From Duganella levis (GTDB lineage Bacteria > Pseudomonadota > Gammaproteobacteria > Burkholderiales > Burkholderiaceae_D): a DNA stretch of 64,000 nucleotides. Positions 10,295-19,531 of this stretch are shown piece after piece (the first letter of the stretch is position 1; each line of letters starts with the position of its first letter). Position numbers and translations under genes: made by a program. Under the pieces are notes generated by a model that was not told the origin of the DNA, made no database searches, and worked only from the letters and a program-made list of their open reading frames with translations. The stretch spans positions 248,001-312,000 of the forward strand of contig NZ_WWCT01000005.1 in the NCBI RefSeq assembly GCF_009857605.1. The letters are read 5' to 3'.

Positions 10295-10861
10295 ATGAAA
10301 GCACAGATCCTGATCGCCACGCTGCTGGCCGCCTCGGCCACGTCGGCCATCGCCGCCACCTATAACATCGACCCGACGCATACGTACCCGAGCTTCGAGG
10401 CCGATCACATGGGCCTGTCGGTATGGCGCGGCAAGTTCGACAAAACCAGCGGCACGGTGACCATGGATCGCGCGGCCAAGACCGGTGGTCTCGACATCAA
10501 GATCGCCCCGGCCTCGATCGACTTCGGCCTGGAAGCGATGAACAAGCACGCCAAGGGCGAGGACATGTTCAACGTGACCAAGTTCCCGACTATTAGCTAC
10601 ACCAGCAAGTCGTTCAAGTTTGAAGGCGACCAGCTGGTGGCGGTGGACGGCGAACTGACCATGCTGGGCGTGACCAAACCGGTGACGCTGAAGGTCAACA
10701 AGTTCAAGTGCATCATGCATCCGCGCTACAAGAAGGAAGCCTGCGGCGCCGACGCCAGCGCTGAATTCAAGCGCAGCGACTTCGGCCTCAACTACGGCCT
10801 CCCCAACTTTTCGCCGGAAGTCAAACTGGCGATCCAGATCGAAGCCATCAAGGCTGACTAA
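10295..10861 (+). CDS. YceI family periplasmic protein (second copy)
   Basis: A 188-residue YceI protein with its own signal peptide (residues 1-20) and the family landmarks YNIDPTHTYPSFEADHMG and MFNVTKFPTISYTS. It diverges clearly from the preceding copy and keeps two cysteines near residues 138 and 149 that the first copy lacks, so the two may bind different ligands or form a disulfide-stabilised variant. A terminator follows directly, closing the three-gene cassette. Confidence 0.9.
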   Translation: MKAQILIATLLAASATSAIAATYNIDPTHTYPSFEADHMGLSVWRGKFDKTSGTVTMDRAAKTGGLDIKIAPASIDFGLEAMNKHAKGEDMFNVTKFPTISYTSKSFKFEGDQLVAVDGELTMLGVTKPVTLKVNKFKCIMHPRYKKEACGADASAEFKRSDFGLNYGLPNFSPEVKLAIQIEAIKAD

Positions 10862-10889
10862 AAAAACCGGGGGCAACCCCGGTTTTTTT
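10861..10889 (+). terminator. Rho-independent terminator of the b561-yceI cassette
   Basis: AACCGGGG pairs with CCCCGGTT around a short loop, flanked by A and T runs. It begins at the last base of the yceI stop codon and could also work on the opposite strand. Confidence 0.88.
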
Positions 10890-10932
10890 ATTGCTATACT
10901 CCTGAGCGCCGTTCAACCACTTCCTAAGAGAC

Positions 10933-13086
10933 ATGAAAAAAACTTTGATCGCGCTCGCCATCCTGAGCACCTCCGCCTATGCGGACGAAGGCATGTGGAT
11001 GCCACAACAGCTGCCACAAGTAGCCAAAGAACTGAAAGCCGCCGGCCTCAAGCTGGATCCGGCCACCCTGACCAAGCTGACCGAGTTCCCGATGGGCGCC
11101 ATCGTCAGCCTGGGCGGCTGCTCGGCGTCCTTCGTGTCGCCGCAAGGCCTGGTCGCCACCAACCACCACTGCGTGTACGGCAGCGTCGCCCATAACTCGA
11201 CGCCGGAACGCAATCTGCTGGCCAACGGCTTCCTGGCCCACAACCTGGGCGAAGAACTGCCGGCCTCGCCGGGCAGCCGCATCTGGGTGACCAAGGCCGT
11301 GACCGACGTCAGCAAGCAGGTGGTGACGCCGGAAGTGGCCAAGCTGAGCGGCAAGGCGCGCGTCGACGCGATCGAGAAGAACCAGAAATCCATCCAGGCC
11401 GAGTGCGAAAAAGACGCCGGCCACCGCTGCACCGTGTCCTCCTACTACGGCGGCCTGGAGTACTACCTGATCAAGCAGCTGGAAATCCGCGACGTCCGCC
11501 TGGTGCACGCACCGCCGGAAGGCGTGGGCAAGTTCGGCGGCGATACCGACAACTGGATGTGGCCGCGCCACACCGGCGACTACGGCTTCTACCGCGCCTA
11601 CGTCAGCAAGGACGGCAAGGCTGCCGACTACAGCAAGGACAACGTGCCTTACGTGCCGCAGCACTACCTGAAGCTGGCCAAGGAAGGCGTCAAGGAAGGC
11701 GATTTCATCATGGTGCTGGGCTACCCAGGCCGCACCAACCGCCACCGCCTGCCGTCGGAAGTCGGTTTCACCTTCGACTGGAACTATCCGGCGTTTGTGA
11801 AGCAATCGGCCGAAAGCCTGGCCATCATTGCCGACACCACCAAGGACAACAAGGACACCGCGCTGAAGTATGCGTCGCAAGTGGCCGGCATCAACAACTA
11901 CTACAAGAACCGTCAGGGCATGCTGGACTCCTACGCCGGCAGCGATATGCTGCAGCGTAAGACCGCCGAGCACGAAGCGCTGAAACAGTGGATCAACGCC
12001 GACGACAAGCGCAAGGCCGAGTACGCCAGCGACATCGAGCAGGTGGAAAAACTGATCGCCCAGCGCGATGCGGAAATCAAGCGCGACTACTACTTCGGTT
12101 CGTCCAAACCGCGCCTGCTGAACACCGCGCGCATGCTGTACCGCCTGGCCAACGAAAACACCAAGCCGGACGCCGACCGCAAAGCCGGCTACCAGGTGCG
12201 CGACGTGCCGCGCCTGAAATCGTCGGTGGACGCGCTGGTGCGCAACTACGACGAGAAGGTCGACAAGGCGCTGGTGCTGAACAGCCTGATCAAGTACGCC
12301 GCGCAGCCGGCGGCCGAACGCAACGCTGCGTTTGACTCGGTGGTCGGCATCAAGGACGGCATGAGCAAGGCCGACCTGCAAGCCGCGCTGGACAAGCTGT
12401 ACGCCGGCAGCAAGCTGGGCGACCTGGCCGAGCGTAAAGCCTGGCTGGACCGCAAGCCGGCCGACTTCAAGGCCAGCGACGACGCCTTCATCAAGGCCGC
12501 CGTGGCGCTGTACGAGCCTGACCTGAAAGACGAAGCGCAAGAGGAAGAGCTGGGCGGCAAGCTGCAGCAAGCCTACGCCAACTACATGAAGGCCAAGATC
12601 GCCTACATGCACAGCAAGGGCCAGGCGGTTTATCCTGACGCCAACAGCACCCTGCGCGTCACCTTCGGCAAGATCGCCGGCCGCGATCCGGGCGCCGATG
12701 GCACCACCTGGAAGGCCTTCACCACGGTTGAAGGCGTAGCCGCCAAAGCCACCGGCCAGGGCGAGTTCAACGCCCCAGCCGCGCAGCTGAAAGCCATCAA
12801 GGCCAAGGAATACGGCAAATACATGGATCCGAAGCTGAAATCGGTGCCGGTCGCCTACCTGGCCACGCTGGACATCACCGGTGGCAACTCCGGTTCGGCT
12901 GCGCTGAACGCCAAGGGCGAGTGGATCGGCCTGGCGTTTGACGGCACGCTCGATTCCATCATCTCCGATTGGGACTTCAACAAGAAGATGACCCGCGACA
13001 TCCAGGTCGACCTGCGCTACATCCTGTGGAACATGAAATACGTCGACCACGCCGACAACCTGCTGAAAGAAATGAACGCCGAATAA
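10933..13086 (+). CDS. S46 family dipeptidyl-peptidase (DPP7-like)
   Basis: A 717-residue exported serine exopeptidase of MEROPS family S46, which removes dipeptides from peptide N-termini. It has a signal peptide (residues 1-17) and a chymotrypsin-like triad: His in ATNHHC (about 79), Asp in DTDNWMWPRHTGDYG (about 204) and Ser in TGGNSGSAAL (about 657). Eighteen residues after the Ser is Gly (GLAFDG). In Porphyromonas enzymes Gly here marks DPP7 (hydrophobic P1) and Arg marks DPP11 (acidic P1), so DPP7-like specificity is predicted. A TATACT box at 10895-10900 may be its -10, just past the previous terminator. Confidence 0.93.
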   Translation: MKKTLIALAILSTSAYADEGMWMPQQLPQVAKELKAAGLKLDPATLTKLTEFPMGAIVSLGGCSASFVSPQGLVATNHHCVYGSVAHNSTPERNLLANGFLAHNLGEELPASPGSRIWVTKAVTDVSKQVVTPEVAKLSGKARVDAIEKNQKSIQAECEKDAGHRCTVSSYYGGLEYYLIKQLEIRDVRLVHAPPEGVGKFGGDTDNWMWPRHTGDYGFYRAYVSKDGKAADYSKDNVPYVPQHYLKLAKEGVKEGDFIMVLGYPGRTNRHRLPSEVGFTFDWNYPAFVKQSAESLAIIADTTKDNKDTALKYASQVAGINNYYKNRQGMLDSYAGSDMLQRKTAEHEALKQWINADDKRKAEYASDIEQVEKLIAQRDAEIKRDYYFGSSKPRLLNTARMLYRLANENTKPDADRKAGYQVRDVPRLKSSVDALVRNYDEKVDKALVLNSLIKYAAQPAAERNAAFDSVVGIKDGMSKADLQAALDKLYAGSKLGDLAERKAWLDRKPADFKASDDAFIKAAVALYEPDLKDEAQEEELGGKLQQAYANYMKAKIAYMHSKGQAVYPDANSTLRVTFGKIAGRDPGADGTTWKAFTTVEGVAAKATGQGEFNAPAAQLKAIKAKEYGKYMDPKLKSVPVAYLATLDITGGNSGSAALNAKGEWIGLAFDGTLDSIISDWDFNKKMTRDIQVDLRYILWNMKYVDHADNLLKEMNAE

Positions 13087-13107
13087 GCGCCTCATCCTTA
13101 AGCCGGA

Positions 13108-13141
13108 AGCCACGCCCCTGTAAAGCGGCGTGGCTTTTTTG
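13108..13141 (+). terminator. Rho-independent terminator of the S46 peptidase gene
   Basis: AGCCACGCC pairs perfectly with GGCGTGGCT and is followed by a T run, 21 bases after the stop codon. Confidence 0.9.
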
Positions 13142-13194
13142 TTGGATCGGTTACATTATGCTTTCCCCGCCACTCACCACTGTAAGGAGATTCC

Positions 13195-13764
13195 ATGTCC
13201 GCGAAGAAAATCGCCGTTATCATCGGCAGCCTGCGCAAGGATTCGCTCAACCGTAAGTTTGCCCACGCCGTGATTGAACTGGCGCCAGCCTCGCTGGCAT
13301 TGGATATCGTCGAGATCGGCGAACTGCCGGTCTATAACGAGGATCTGGACGCCAAGGACGCGACGCCGCCGCAGGCGTGGACGCAGTTCCGCGACCGCCT
13401 CAAGGAATACGAAGGCGTGCTGCTCTTCACACCGGAATACAACCGTTCGACCACCGCCGCGCTGAAGAATGCGCTGGACGTCGGTTCGCGCCCTTACGGC
13501 AGCAGCGTGTGGAGCGGCAAGCCGGCCGGCATCGTCAGCGTGTCGCCGGGCGCCACCGGCGGTTTCGGCGCCAACCACCATCTGCGCCAGTCGCTGGTGT
13601 TCCTCGATATGCCGACGCTGTTGCAGCCGGAAGCCTACATCGGCGGCGCCGCCAAGCTGCTGGGTGACGACGGCAAACTCAATAACGACAGCACCAAGGA
13701 ATTCCTGAAGAAGTTCATCGACACCTACGCCACCTGGGTCGAAACCAACGCCAAGAAAAAGTAA
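13195..13764 (+). CDS. NAD(P)H-dependent FMN reductase family protein
   Basis: A 189-residue flavodoxin-fold quinone/FMN reductase. The GSLRKDSLNRKFA loop near residue 11 binds the FMN phosphate, and LLFTPEYNRSTTAALKNALD at about 79-98 is the family signature next to the isoalloxazine ring. Likely reduces quinones, chromate or azo compounds using NAD(P)H. AAGGAG lies at good spacing before the ATG. Its stop codon abuts that of the converging gene with no spare base. The true substrate is unknown. Confidence 0.9.
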   Translation: MSAKKIAVIIGSLRKDSLNRKFAHAVIELAPASLALDIVEIGELPVYNEDLDAKDATPPQAWTQFRDRLKEYEGVLLFTPEYNRSTTAALKNALDVGSRPYGSSVWSGKPAGIVSVSPGATGGFGANHHLRQSLVFLDMPTLLQPEAYIGGAAKLLGDDGKLNNDSTKEFLKKFIDTYATWVETNAKKK

Positions 13765-14502
13765 TCAGCGCCGGATCGCCTTGAAGGGATAGCCGGCCGC
13801 AGTCAACGCGGCCGGCTGCTTCGGCGGCGGCGCACCGCGATTCAACGCCAGCAGCTGCGGACCGTCGCGTCCCGGCAGCAAGGCAACATCGGCGCCGGGC
13901 AGACGCTGCGCCAGCGTCGCAGCCTCATCGTCCGCCGCGCCCGCATACAGCCGGTAGGACGCGCGACTGTTGCCAACCTCCAGCAGATAGCCCGCCACCG
14001 CCACCGTGCCCGGCAGCCCCGGCATGGCGGTCACCCGCAGCCGCGCGGCGTGCTTGCGCAAGTCCAGCGTATTCCATGGCTGCATCGGGTACAGGCGTGG
14101 CCCGCCCACCGCCGCCACGGCATCCGCAGCATGGGCCGCGCCCGCCGTCTCCGCCACAATCACCGGCACGCCATCCCGCAGCGCGTTCAGCGGCGCCAAT
14201 CCATCGTAGCGACCGCTGCTGGCCGGCAGCAACAGCAACAGGTCCGCCGCCGGCCAGCTGTGCACCGCATCCTGGCTGTAGGCCTCTGCATCCGCATCCA
14301 CCGCCAGAATCGTCAGATCCTGAAACCGGATCAGCACCAGCCCTCTGCCGGCCAACTGCACGCGTCCCTGCGACACCACCGCAGTATCAGCAGCGCCGCC
14401 GGGCAACTCGATCACATAGCGCGGCCCCACCTGCGCCACGCCCCATCGGCATACCAGCGCCAGCAACAGCACCACCAGCACTGCCCGCAAGCCATATCCC
14501 AT
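13765..14502 (-). CDS. Membrane-anchored protein resembling a histidine-less MBL-fold hydrolase
   Basis: A 245-residue protein with an N-terminal membrane or signal segment (residues 3-23). The rest looks like a metallo-beta-lactamase-fold domain: GLVLIRFQDLTILAVDAD near 54-71, DLLLLLPASSGRYDGLAPL where an active enzyme would have TH-x-H-x-DH, a Val/Ile-rich VPVIVAE strand, and LYPMQPWNTLDL followed by LRVTAMPGLPG. The metal-binding histidines are absent, so it would be catalytically inert or use other chemistry. The fold call comes from motif order only. It converges on the FMN reductase with abutting stop codons. Function unknown. Confidence 0.6.
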   Translation of the reverse strand: MGYGLRAVLVVLLLALVCRWGVAQVGPRYVIELPGGAADTAVVSQGRVQLAGRGLVLIRFQDLTILAVDADAEAYSQDAVHSWPAADLLLLLPASSGRYDGLAPLNALRDGVPVIVAETAGAAHAADAVAAVGGPRLYPMQPWNTLDLRKHAARLRVTAMPGLPGTVAVAGYLLEVGNSRASYRLYAGAADDEAATLAQRLPGADVALLPGRDGPQLLALNRGAPPPKQPAALTAAGYPFKAIRR

Positions 14503-14686
14503 GCTGTTCTCCCGGCGGATGAATCGGAAAACCAGTACATCACGGCCAGCGCAAATTTACCTTGAAGCAACTCAAGCCTGCGCCTGTGGGCGCTCAAAAA
14601 ACGGGCACGATGATACAATTCTGCCCTCGACCGGCAGGCTTACCCAGCCCGCCCCACTCCTAATTCCCGCTGAGATCCAGACGACC

Positions 14687-16375
14687 ATGCACGCTGACAT
14701 GCCTACGCCTTATGAAAAAGGCAATCAAAACCAAACCACCACGTGGAGCGAATGCATCGCTTTCTACGAAGAGCTAGCCCAGCGCTTCCCGCAGGTGCTG
14801 CGCTTTGAGCAGATCGGCCTGTCGGACGGCGGCATTCCGGTGCACGCCGGCGTGGTCAGCGCCGACGGCGTGCACGACCGCAGCCAGATCAAGGCCGAAG
14901 GCCGTCCGGTCTTCTTCAACAACAACGGCATCCACCCCGGCGAACCCGAGGGCGTGGATGCCTGCATGGCCATCGTGCGCGACCTGTGCTTCGATCCGGC
15001 CAAGCTGGCCGCACTGGGCAAGACCGTGCTGCTGTTTGTCCCGCTGTACAACGTCGACGGCGCGCTGAACCGCGCCAACACCTCGCGCGTCAACCAGGAC
15101 GGACCGGAGCTGTTCGGCTTCCGCGGCAACAGCCGCCACCTCGACCTGAACCGCGACTTCATCAAATGCGACACGTATAACGCGCAACTGTTCAACCAGC
15201 TGCTGACCAGTTGGGACCCGGACGTGATGGTGGACACCCACACCTCCAACGGCGCCGACTATCCATACACCATGACGCTGATCCACACGCAAGCGGACAA
15301 GCTGGGCTACGGCCTCGGTCCCTTCCTGCGCGAGACCATGCTGCCGCACATCTACAAAGAGATGGACGCCAAAGGCTGGCCGACCTGCCCGTACGTCAAT
15401 CCGGTCAAGGACACGCCGGACGACGGCCTGGCCGAATTCCTCGAAGTGCCGCGCTTCTCGACCGGCTTCGCCGCCCTGCACCACGTGATCGGCTTCATGC
15501 CGGAGACGCACATGCTCAAGCCCTTCAAGGACCGCTACGATTCGATGCGCGCCCTGCTGGACGTGACCATGGCCTTCACCGTGTCACATGGCGAGCAAAT
15601 CCAGCAACTGCGCGCCGACGCCAAAGAGCAGGCGGCCAACGCGAAAGAATGGACCGTCAACTGGAAGATGGACGAAACCAATCCCTCCACCTTCCGCTTT
15701 AAGGGCTACGAAGCGCAACGCAGCGCCAGCCTGCTGGGCGACTACCAGCGCCTGTCGTATGACCGCAGCAAGCCATGGGAAAAGGATATCCCTTACTACA
15801 ACAGCTTCGTGCCGTCGGCCACGGTGCGCGCGCCGAAAGGCTACATCGTGCCGCAAGCCTGGCGCGAAGCGATCGAACGCCTGCAATGGAACGGCGTGGA
15901 GATGGCGCGCTTCGACGAAGCACAGACGGTGGAAGCGCAGTACTATCACATCGCCTCCGTGACCTCGCGCACCAACGCCTATGAAGGCCATATGTACCAT
16001 GACGATGTGCAGCTGGAAGCGCGCACCGCCAGCTTTACCGTGCAACCGGGCGACTGGTTCATCCCGCTCAAGCAGGGCAACGCCCGCTACGCCGTCGAGA
16101 CGCTGGAACCGCAAGGCCACGACTCCTTTTTCCGCTGGGGCTTCTTCAACAGCGTGCTGGAAAAGAAAGAGGCTTACTCGGACTACGTGTTCGAAGACCT
16201 GGCGCTGGAAATGCTGGAAACCGAGCCGGAACTGAAAGCTAAATTTGAAGCATGGAAGGCGGCCAATCCGGCGCTGCTGTCGGATCAGGATGCGGTGCTG
16301 GGCTTCATCTTCGCCAACGGCAAGCGCCATGCGGAGCCGGAGTGGCGCCGCTACCCGGTGCTGTCCGTTTTCTAA
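14687..16375 (+). CDS. M14 family zinc carboxypeptidase-like protein
   Basis: A 562-residue M14-type metallopeptidase. Zinc ligands appear as HPGEPEG (His and Glu near residue 83) and the His of DTHTSNGADYPYT near 185; the substrate-binding LDLNRDFIK lies between them. A roughly 300-residue C-terminal extension without recognisable motifs makes it longer than simple carboxypeptidases. No signal peptide is evident from the chosen start, so it is probably cytoplasmic. The frame is open to 14501, but the upstream 62 codons look non-coding; I chose the ATG at 14687, with 14699 as an alternative. Substrate unknown. Confidence 0.85.
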   Translation: MHADMPTPYEKGNQNQTTTWSECIAFYEELAQRFPQVLRFEQIGLSDGGIPVHAGVVSADGVHDRSQIKAEGRPVFFNNNGIHPGEPEGVDACMAIVRDLCFDPAKLAALGKTVLLFVPLYNVDGALNRANTSRVNQDGPELFGFRGNSRHLDLNRDFIKCDTYNAQLFNQLLTSWDPDVMVDTHTSNGADYPYTMTLIHTQADKLGYGLGPFLRETMLPHIYKEMDAKGWPTCPYVNPVKDTPDDGLAEFLEVPRFSTGFAALHHVIGFMPETHMLKPFKDRYDSMRALLDVTMAFTVSHGEQIQQLRADAKEQAANAKEWTVNWKMDETNPSTFRFKGYEAQRSASLLGDYQRLSYDRSKPWEKDIPYYNSFVPSATVRAPKGYIVPQAWREAIERLQWNGVEMARFDEAQTVEAQYYHIASVTSRTNAYEGHMYHDDVQLEARTASFTVQPGDWFIPLKQGNARYAVETLEPQGHDSFFRWGFFNSVLEKKEAYSDYVFEDLALEMLETEPELKAKFEAWKAANPALLSDQDAVLGFIFANGKRHAEPEWRRYPVLSVF

Positions 16376-16396
16376 CATTTAAACCGCGTCATTCAA

Positions 16397-16429
16397 CATG
16401 CGCACCGTGGCGATCCTGCGGTGCGCATG
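16397..16429. other. Perfect 11-bp hairpin between M14 and FUSC genes
   Basis: CATGCGCACCG at 16397-16407 pairs perfectly with CGGTGCGCATG at 16419-16429. No T run follows on either strand, so it is not a normal intrinsic terminator. It ends 24 bases before the FUSC start codon and would sit in that gene's leader. Confidence 0.5.
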
Positions 16430-16453
16430 CAAGCTGCCCACAAGGCCATAGCC

Positions 16454-18598
16454 ATGCATTACGCACTCAATCTGCGCACCTTCTTTTATAGCCATTACTT
16501 TTATCTTGGCCTGCGTTTTGCCGCCGGTCTGGTTGGCGTCACCCTGATCACATTGCAATTTGCCGACATGGCCACCGCCATGACGGTCTGCATCGGCGCG
16601 CTGTGCACCGCGCTGATGGACATGCCCAGCCCCCTGCGCCACAAGTTCAACGAGATGAGCGCCTCGGTGCTGCTGTGCAGCGCCGTGACCCTGTTAATCA
16701 GCCTGTGCGCGCCGCTGCATTGGCTGCTGATGATCATGCTGGTGGTGGTCAGCTTTGGCGCCTGCATGATGGTCGTCTACGGCAAGAAATCGATGCCGCT
16801 GCAACTGGCCACGCTGTTCATCATGACCATGTCGATGGAACACGACATGACGGTGCGCCAGTCCTTCATCCACACCGGCCTGTTCACGCTCGGCGCCGTG
16901 GCCTACCTGGCCTACGCCATGGGTATCTCGTGGATACTGCGTCACCGCATCAAGCAGCAGGTGCTGGCGGAGGCGCTGTTCGAACTGGCGGCCTACATCG
17001 ACATCAAGGCCGATTTCTACGATGCGCGCCACAACCTCACCGAACAATTCAATAAACTGATCCGCCATCAAAGCCTGCTGGCCGACCGTCAGCAAGCCTC
17101 GCGTGACCTGATCCTGCGCGCGCATAACAATGCCCGCGACGCCATCGTGGTTCAGGTTCACGTCTGCATGCTGGACCTGTATGAACTGATCCTCTCCACC
17201 CATACCGACTACGCGCTGCTGCGCGCGCACCTGGCCGATTCGCCGGTGATGCAAACGCTGCACGACCTGGCCTACAAGGCTGCGCGCGATATCGAATCGG
17301 TGGCCTACGACGTCACGCGCAAGAAGTCGTCCTATCCGGAGATCAGCTACGAGCCGGAGATGAATGCGATCGAAGCCGAACTGGCCGCGATCCAGCAGCG
17401 CATCGACGACGGCAAGCCGCAGCAGGAAGCGCTGGCGGTGCTGCGCGCGCAGCGCAACAAGATCCGCGCCATCATCAAGATGATCGGCGAGCTGCATCAG
17501 GCCAGCCAGAAGGCCTACGACACCACACCGTTCTGGGTGGATGCCGACATGGGCCCGTTCCTGTCGCAGCAGAAGTACGAGTTCCGCATGATCCTGTCGC
17601 ACCTGCGGCTCGATTCGCCGATCTTCCGTTTCTCGCTGCGGGTGGCGATGGCGATTGCGGTCGGCCTGGCGGTGGCGGCGCTGCTGCCGTATGCGGCGCA
17701 CAGCTACTGGATCGTGCTGACGATTGTGATCATCCTCAAGCCGTCGTTCAGCATGACCAAGCAGCGCCGCAGCGACCGCATTATCGGCACCATCATCGGC
17801 TGCGTGGTGACGGCGCTGATCATCAAGTTCCTCAACTACCCGGCGCTGATCCTCGGCTGCCTGGTGCTGGCGACGGTGGCCACGCCGACCTTCATCTACC
17901 TGCGCTACCGCTATGCGGCGATTGCGGTGTCGATCATGATCCTGCTGCAAATGCACCTGATCGCGCCGGGCAACCATAACCTGATCATGGAGCGCCTGAT
18001 TGACACCTTCATCGGCGCAGCGGTGGCGACGGTGTTCAGCTTCGTGCTGGCCAGCTGGGAGTACCAGACCTTGCCAAGACTGGTGCGCGAGGTGCTGTCA
18101 GTGAACCTGCGCTACATGCAGGCCAGCTTCGATCTGCTGCAAGGCAAAGGCAAGGACGATTTCGCCTACCGCATCGAACGCAAACGCCTGATGGACAGCC
18201 TGGCCATGCTCAGCTCCGCGCTGGTGCGCATGCTCGACGAGCCATCCAGCAAGCAGCGCGCGGTGGAGGATATCAACCTGTTCATCGTGCAGAATTACCT
18301 GCTGGTGGCGCACGTGGCGGCGCTGCGCGCGATCCTGCGCCGACATACCAAGGAGCTGCCGGCGGCAGCGGTCAACGCCATGCTGACCGACAGCCATGAC
18401 CAGGTGGTGGAGACGCTGACGCGCGCGCTCGATCCGCACAAGGCCGACCAGGCGCCGTTGATGACGCCCATGGCTGCCGACACCAGCAGCGTGCCGTGGT
18501 CCGGCTGGCCGCTGGTCCAGCGCCGCATCCGGCTGCTGCAAGCGGACGCCGTCAAAATCATCGTCCACCGCGAAGCCATCCTGCGAGACATCGCCTAG
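16454..18598 (+). CDS. FUSC family inner-membrane protein (YccS/YhfK-like)
   Basis: A 714-residue integral membrane protein with the two-block layout of the fusaric acid resistance/aromatic acid exporter superfamily. A first set of about five to six membrane helices (residues 20-165) and a second set (about 390-530, with KPSFSMTKQRRSDRIIGTIIGC, the FUSC signature) are each followed by a long cytoplasmic helical region. By analogy it may export aromatic acids or other toxic compounds, but the substrate is unknown and no membrane-fusion partner is nearby. I chose the ATG at 16454 rather than 16421 because MHYALNLRTFF begins the conserved part. Confidence 0.85.
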   Translation: MHYALNLRTFFYSHYFYLGLRFAAGLVGVTLITLQFADMATAMTVCIGALCTALMDMPSPLRHKFNEMSASVLLCSAVTLLISLCAPLHWLLMIMLVVVSFGACMMVVYGKKSMPLQLATLFIMTMSMEHDMTVRQSFIHTGLFTLGAVAYLAYAMGISWILRHRIKQQVLAEALFELAAYIDIKADFYDARHNLTEQFNKLIRHQSLLADRQQASRDLILRAHNNARDAIVVQVHVCMLDLYELILSTHTDYALLRAHLADSPVMQTLHDLAYKAARDIESVAYDVTRKKSSYPEISYEPEMNAIEAELAAIQQRIDDGKPQQEALAVLRAQRNKIRAIIKMIGELHQASQKAYDTTPFWVDADMGPFLSQQKYEFRMILSHLRLDSPIFRFSLRVAMAIAVGLAVAALLPYAAHSYWIVLTIVIILKPSFSMTKQRRSDRIIGTIIGCVVTALIIKFLNYPALILGCLVLATVATPTFIYLRYRYAAIAVSIMILLQMHLIAPGNHNLIMERLIDTFIGAAVATVFSFVLASWEYQTLPRLVREVLSVNLRYMQASFDLLQGKGKDDFAYRIERKRLMDSLAMLSSALVRMLDEPSSKQRAVEDINLFIVQNYLLVAHVAALRAILRRHTKELPAAAVNAMLTDSHDQVVETLTRALDPHKADQAPLMTPMAADTSSVPWSGWPLVQRRIRLLQADAVKIIVHREAILRDIA

Positions 18599-18619
18599 CG
18601 CACCTGCTAGTATGGGCGG

Positions 18620-19531
18620 ATGAACACCTCCGCCCTCACCACCCGCGACCTGCTGTCCGCCCTGTTGGTCGTCATCATCTGGGGCACCAACTTCGTCGCG
18701 ATGAAGGTCGGCCTGCGCGACCTGACGCCGTTCCAGCTGGGCGCCGCGCGCTATGTCTTCGCCATCCTGCCGCTGATCTTCTTCGTGCGCCCGCCCAAGC
18801 TGGCGCCCAAGTGGGTGATCGCCTACGGTTTAAGCCAGGGCGTGGGCCAATTCGGTCTGCTGTTCCTGTCGCTCAAGGTCGGCATGTCGGCCTCGCTGGC
18901 CTCGGTGATTTTGCAGACACAGGTCTTCTTCACCGCCATCTTCAGCTTCATGCTGCTGAAGGAACACACCAGCCGCGCGCTAATGGCCGGGCTGCTGCTG
19001 GCGGCCGTGGGCCTGGGTTGCTTCGCCACCAGCGCCATGCAATCGGGCCACGCCATCGACATCACGCCGGGCGGCTTCGTGCTATGCCTGGCCGGTGCCG
19101 CTATGTGGGCCGTGTCGAATATCGTCGTCCGCCGCGCGCAGAAGGAAACGCCCAACTTTGACGTCATCAGCTTCATCGTCTGGTGCGGCGCGGTGCCGAT
19201 TATTCCCTTCGTGCTGCTGTCGCTGGCGTTTGACGATCCAGCCACCCGCTGGACGTGGATGGCTGCGCCGCCGGTCACCTGGGTGGCGGTCGCGTATATC
19301 GGCTGGATTTCCACCATCGCCGGCTATGCGATGTGGACACGTCTGTTGAAGCGCCATCCGGTCAACCGCGTGGCGCCATTCAGCCTGGGCGTACCGGTGG
19401 TCGGCATCGCCTCCGGCATGCTGATGCTCGGCGATACCATCGGCGCGTGGCAGTGGGCCGGCACCGCGCTGATTGTCGCGGCGCTGATCTGCACCATGTT
19501 CGGCGGCCGCTGGCTGGACCGCAAGGCCTGA
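18620..19531 (+). CDS. EamA/DMT family transporter
   Basis: A 303-residue drug/metabolite transporter with ten membrane segments in two EamA repeats (residues 10-140 and 150-295). The opening WGTNFVAMKVGLRDLTPFQLGAARY resembles E. coli EamA (YdeD), which exports cysteine and O-acetylserine; that substrate is only a suggestion here. It starts 21 bases after FUSC and may share its transcript, although a TAGTAT box lies just before the ATG. Its stop abuts the stop of the converging cyclase gene. Confidence 0.88.
   Translation: MNTSALTTRDLLSALLVVIIWGTNFVAMKVGLRDLTPFQLGAARYVFAILPLIFFVRPPKLAPKWVIAYGLSQGVGQFGLLFLSLKVGMSASLASVILQTQVFFTAIFSFMLLKEHTSRALMAGLLLAAVGLGCFATSAMQSGHAIDITPGGFVLCLAGAAMWAVSNIVVRRAQKETPNFDVISFIVWCGAVPIIPFVLLSLAFDDPATRWTWMAAPPVTWVAVAYIGWISTIAGYAMWTRLLKRHPVNRVAPFSLGVPVVGIASGMLMLGDTIGAWQWAGTALIVAALICTMFGGRWLDRKA

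Noticed and set aside
10924..13113. 729-codon frame antisense to the S46 peptidase
   Set aside because: Shadow of a gene with clear catalytic motifs; no ribosome binding site or domain on its own strand.
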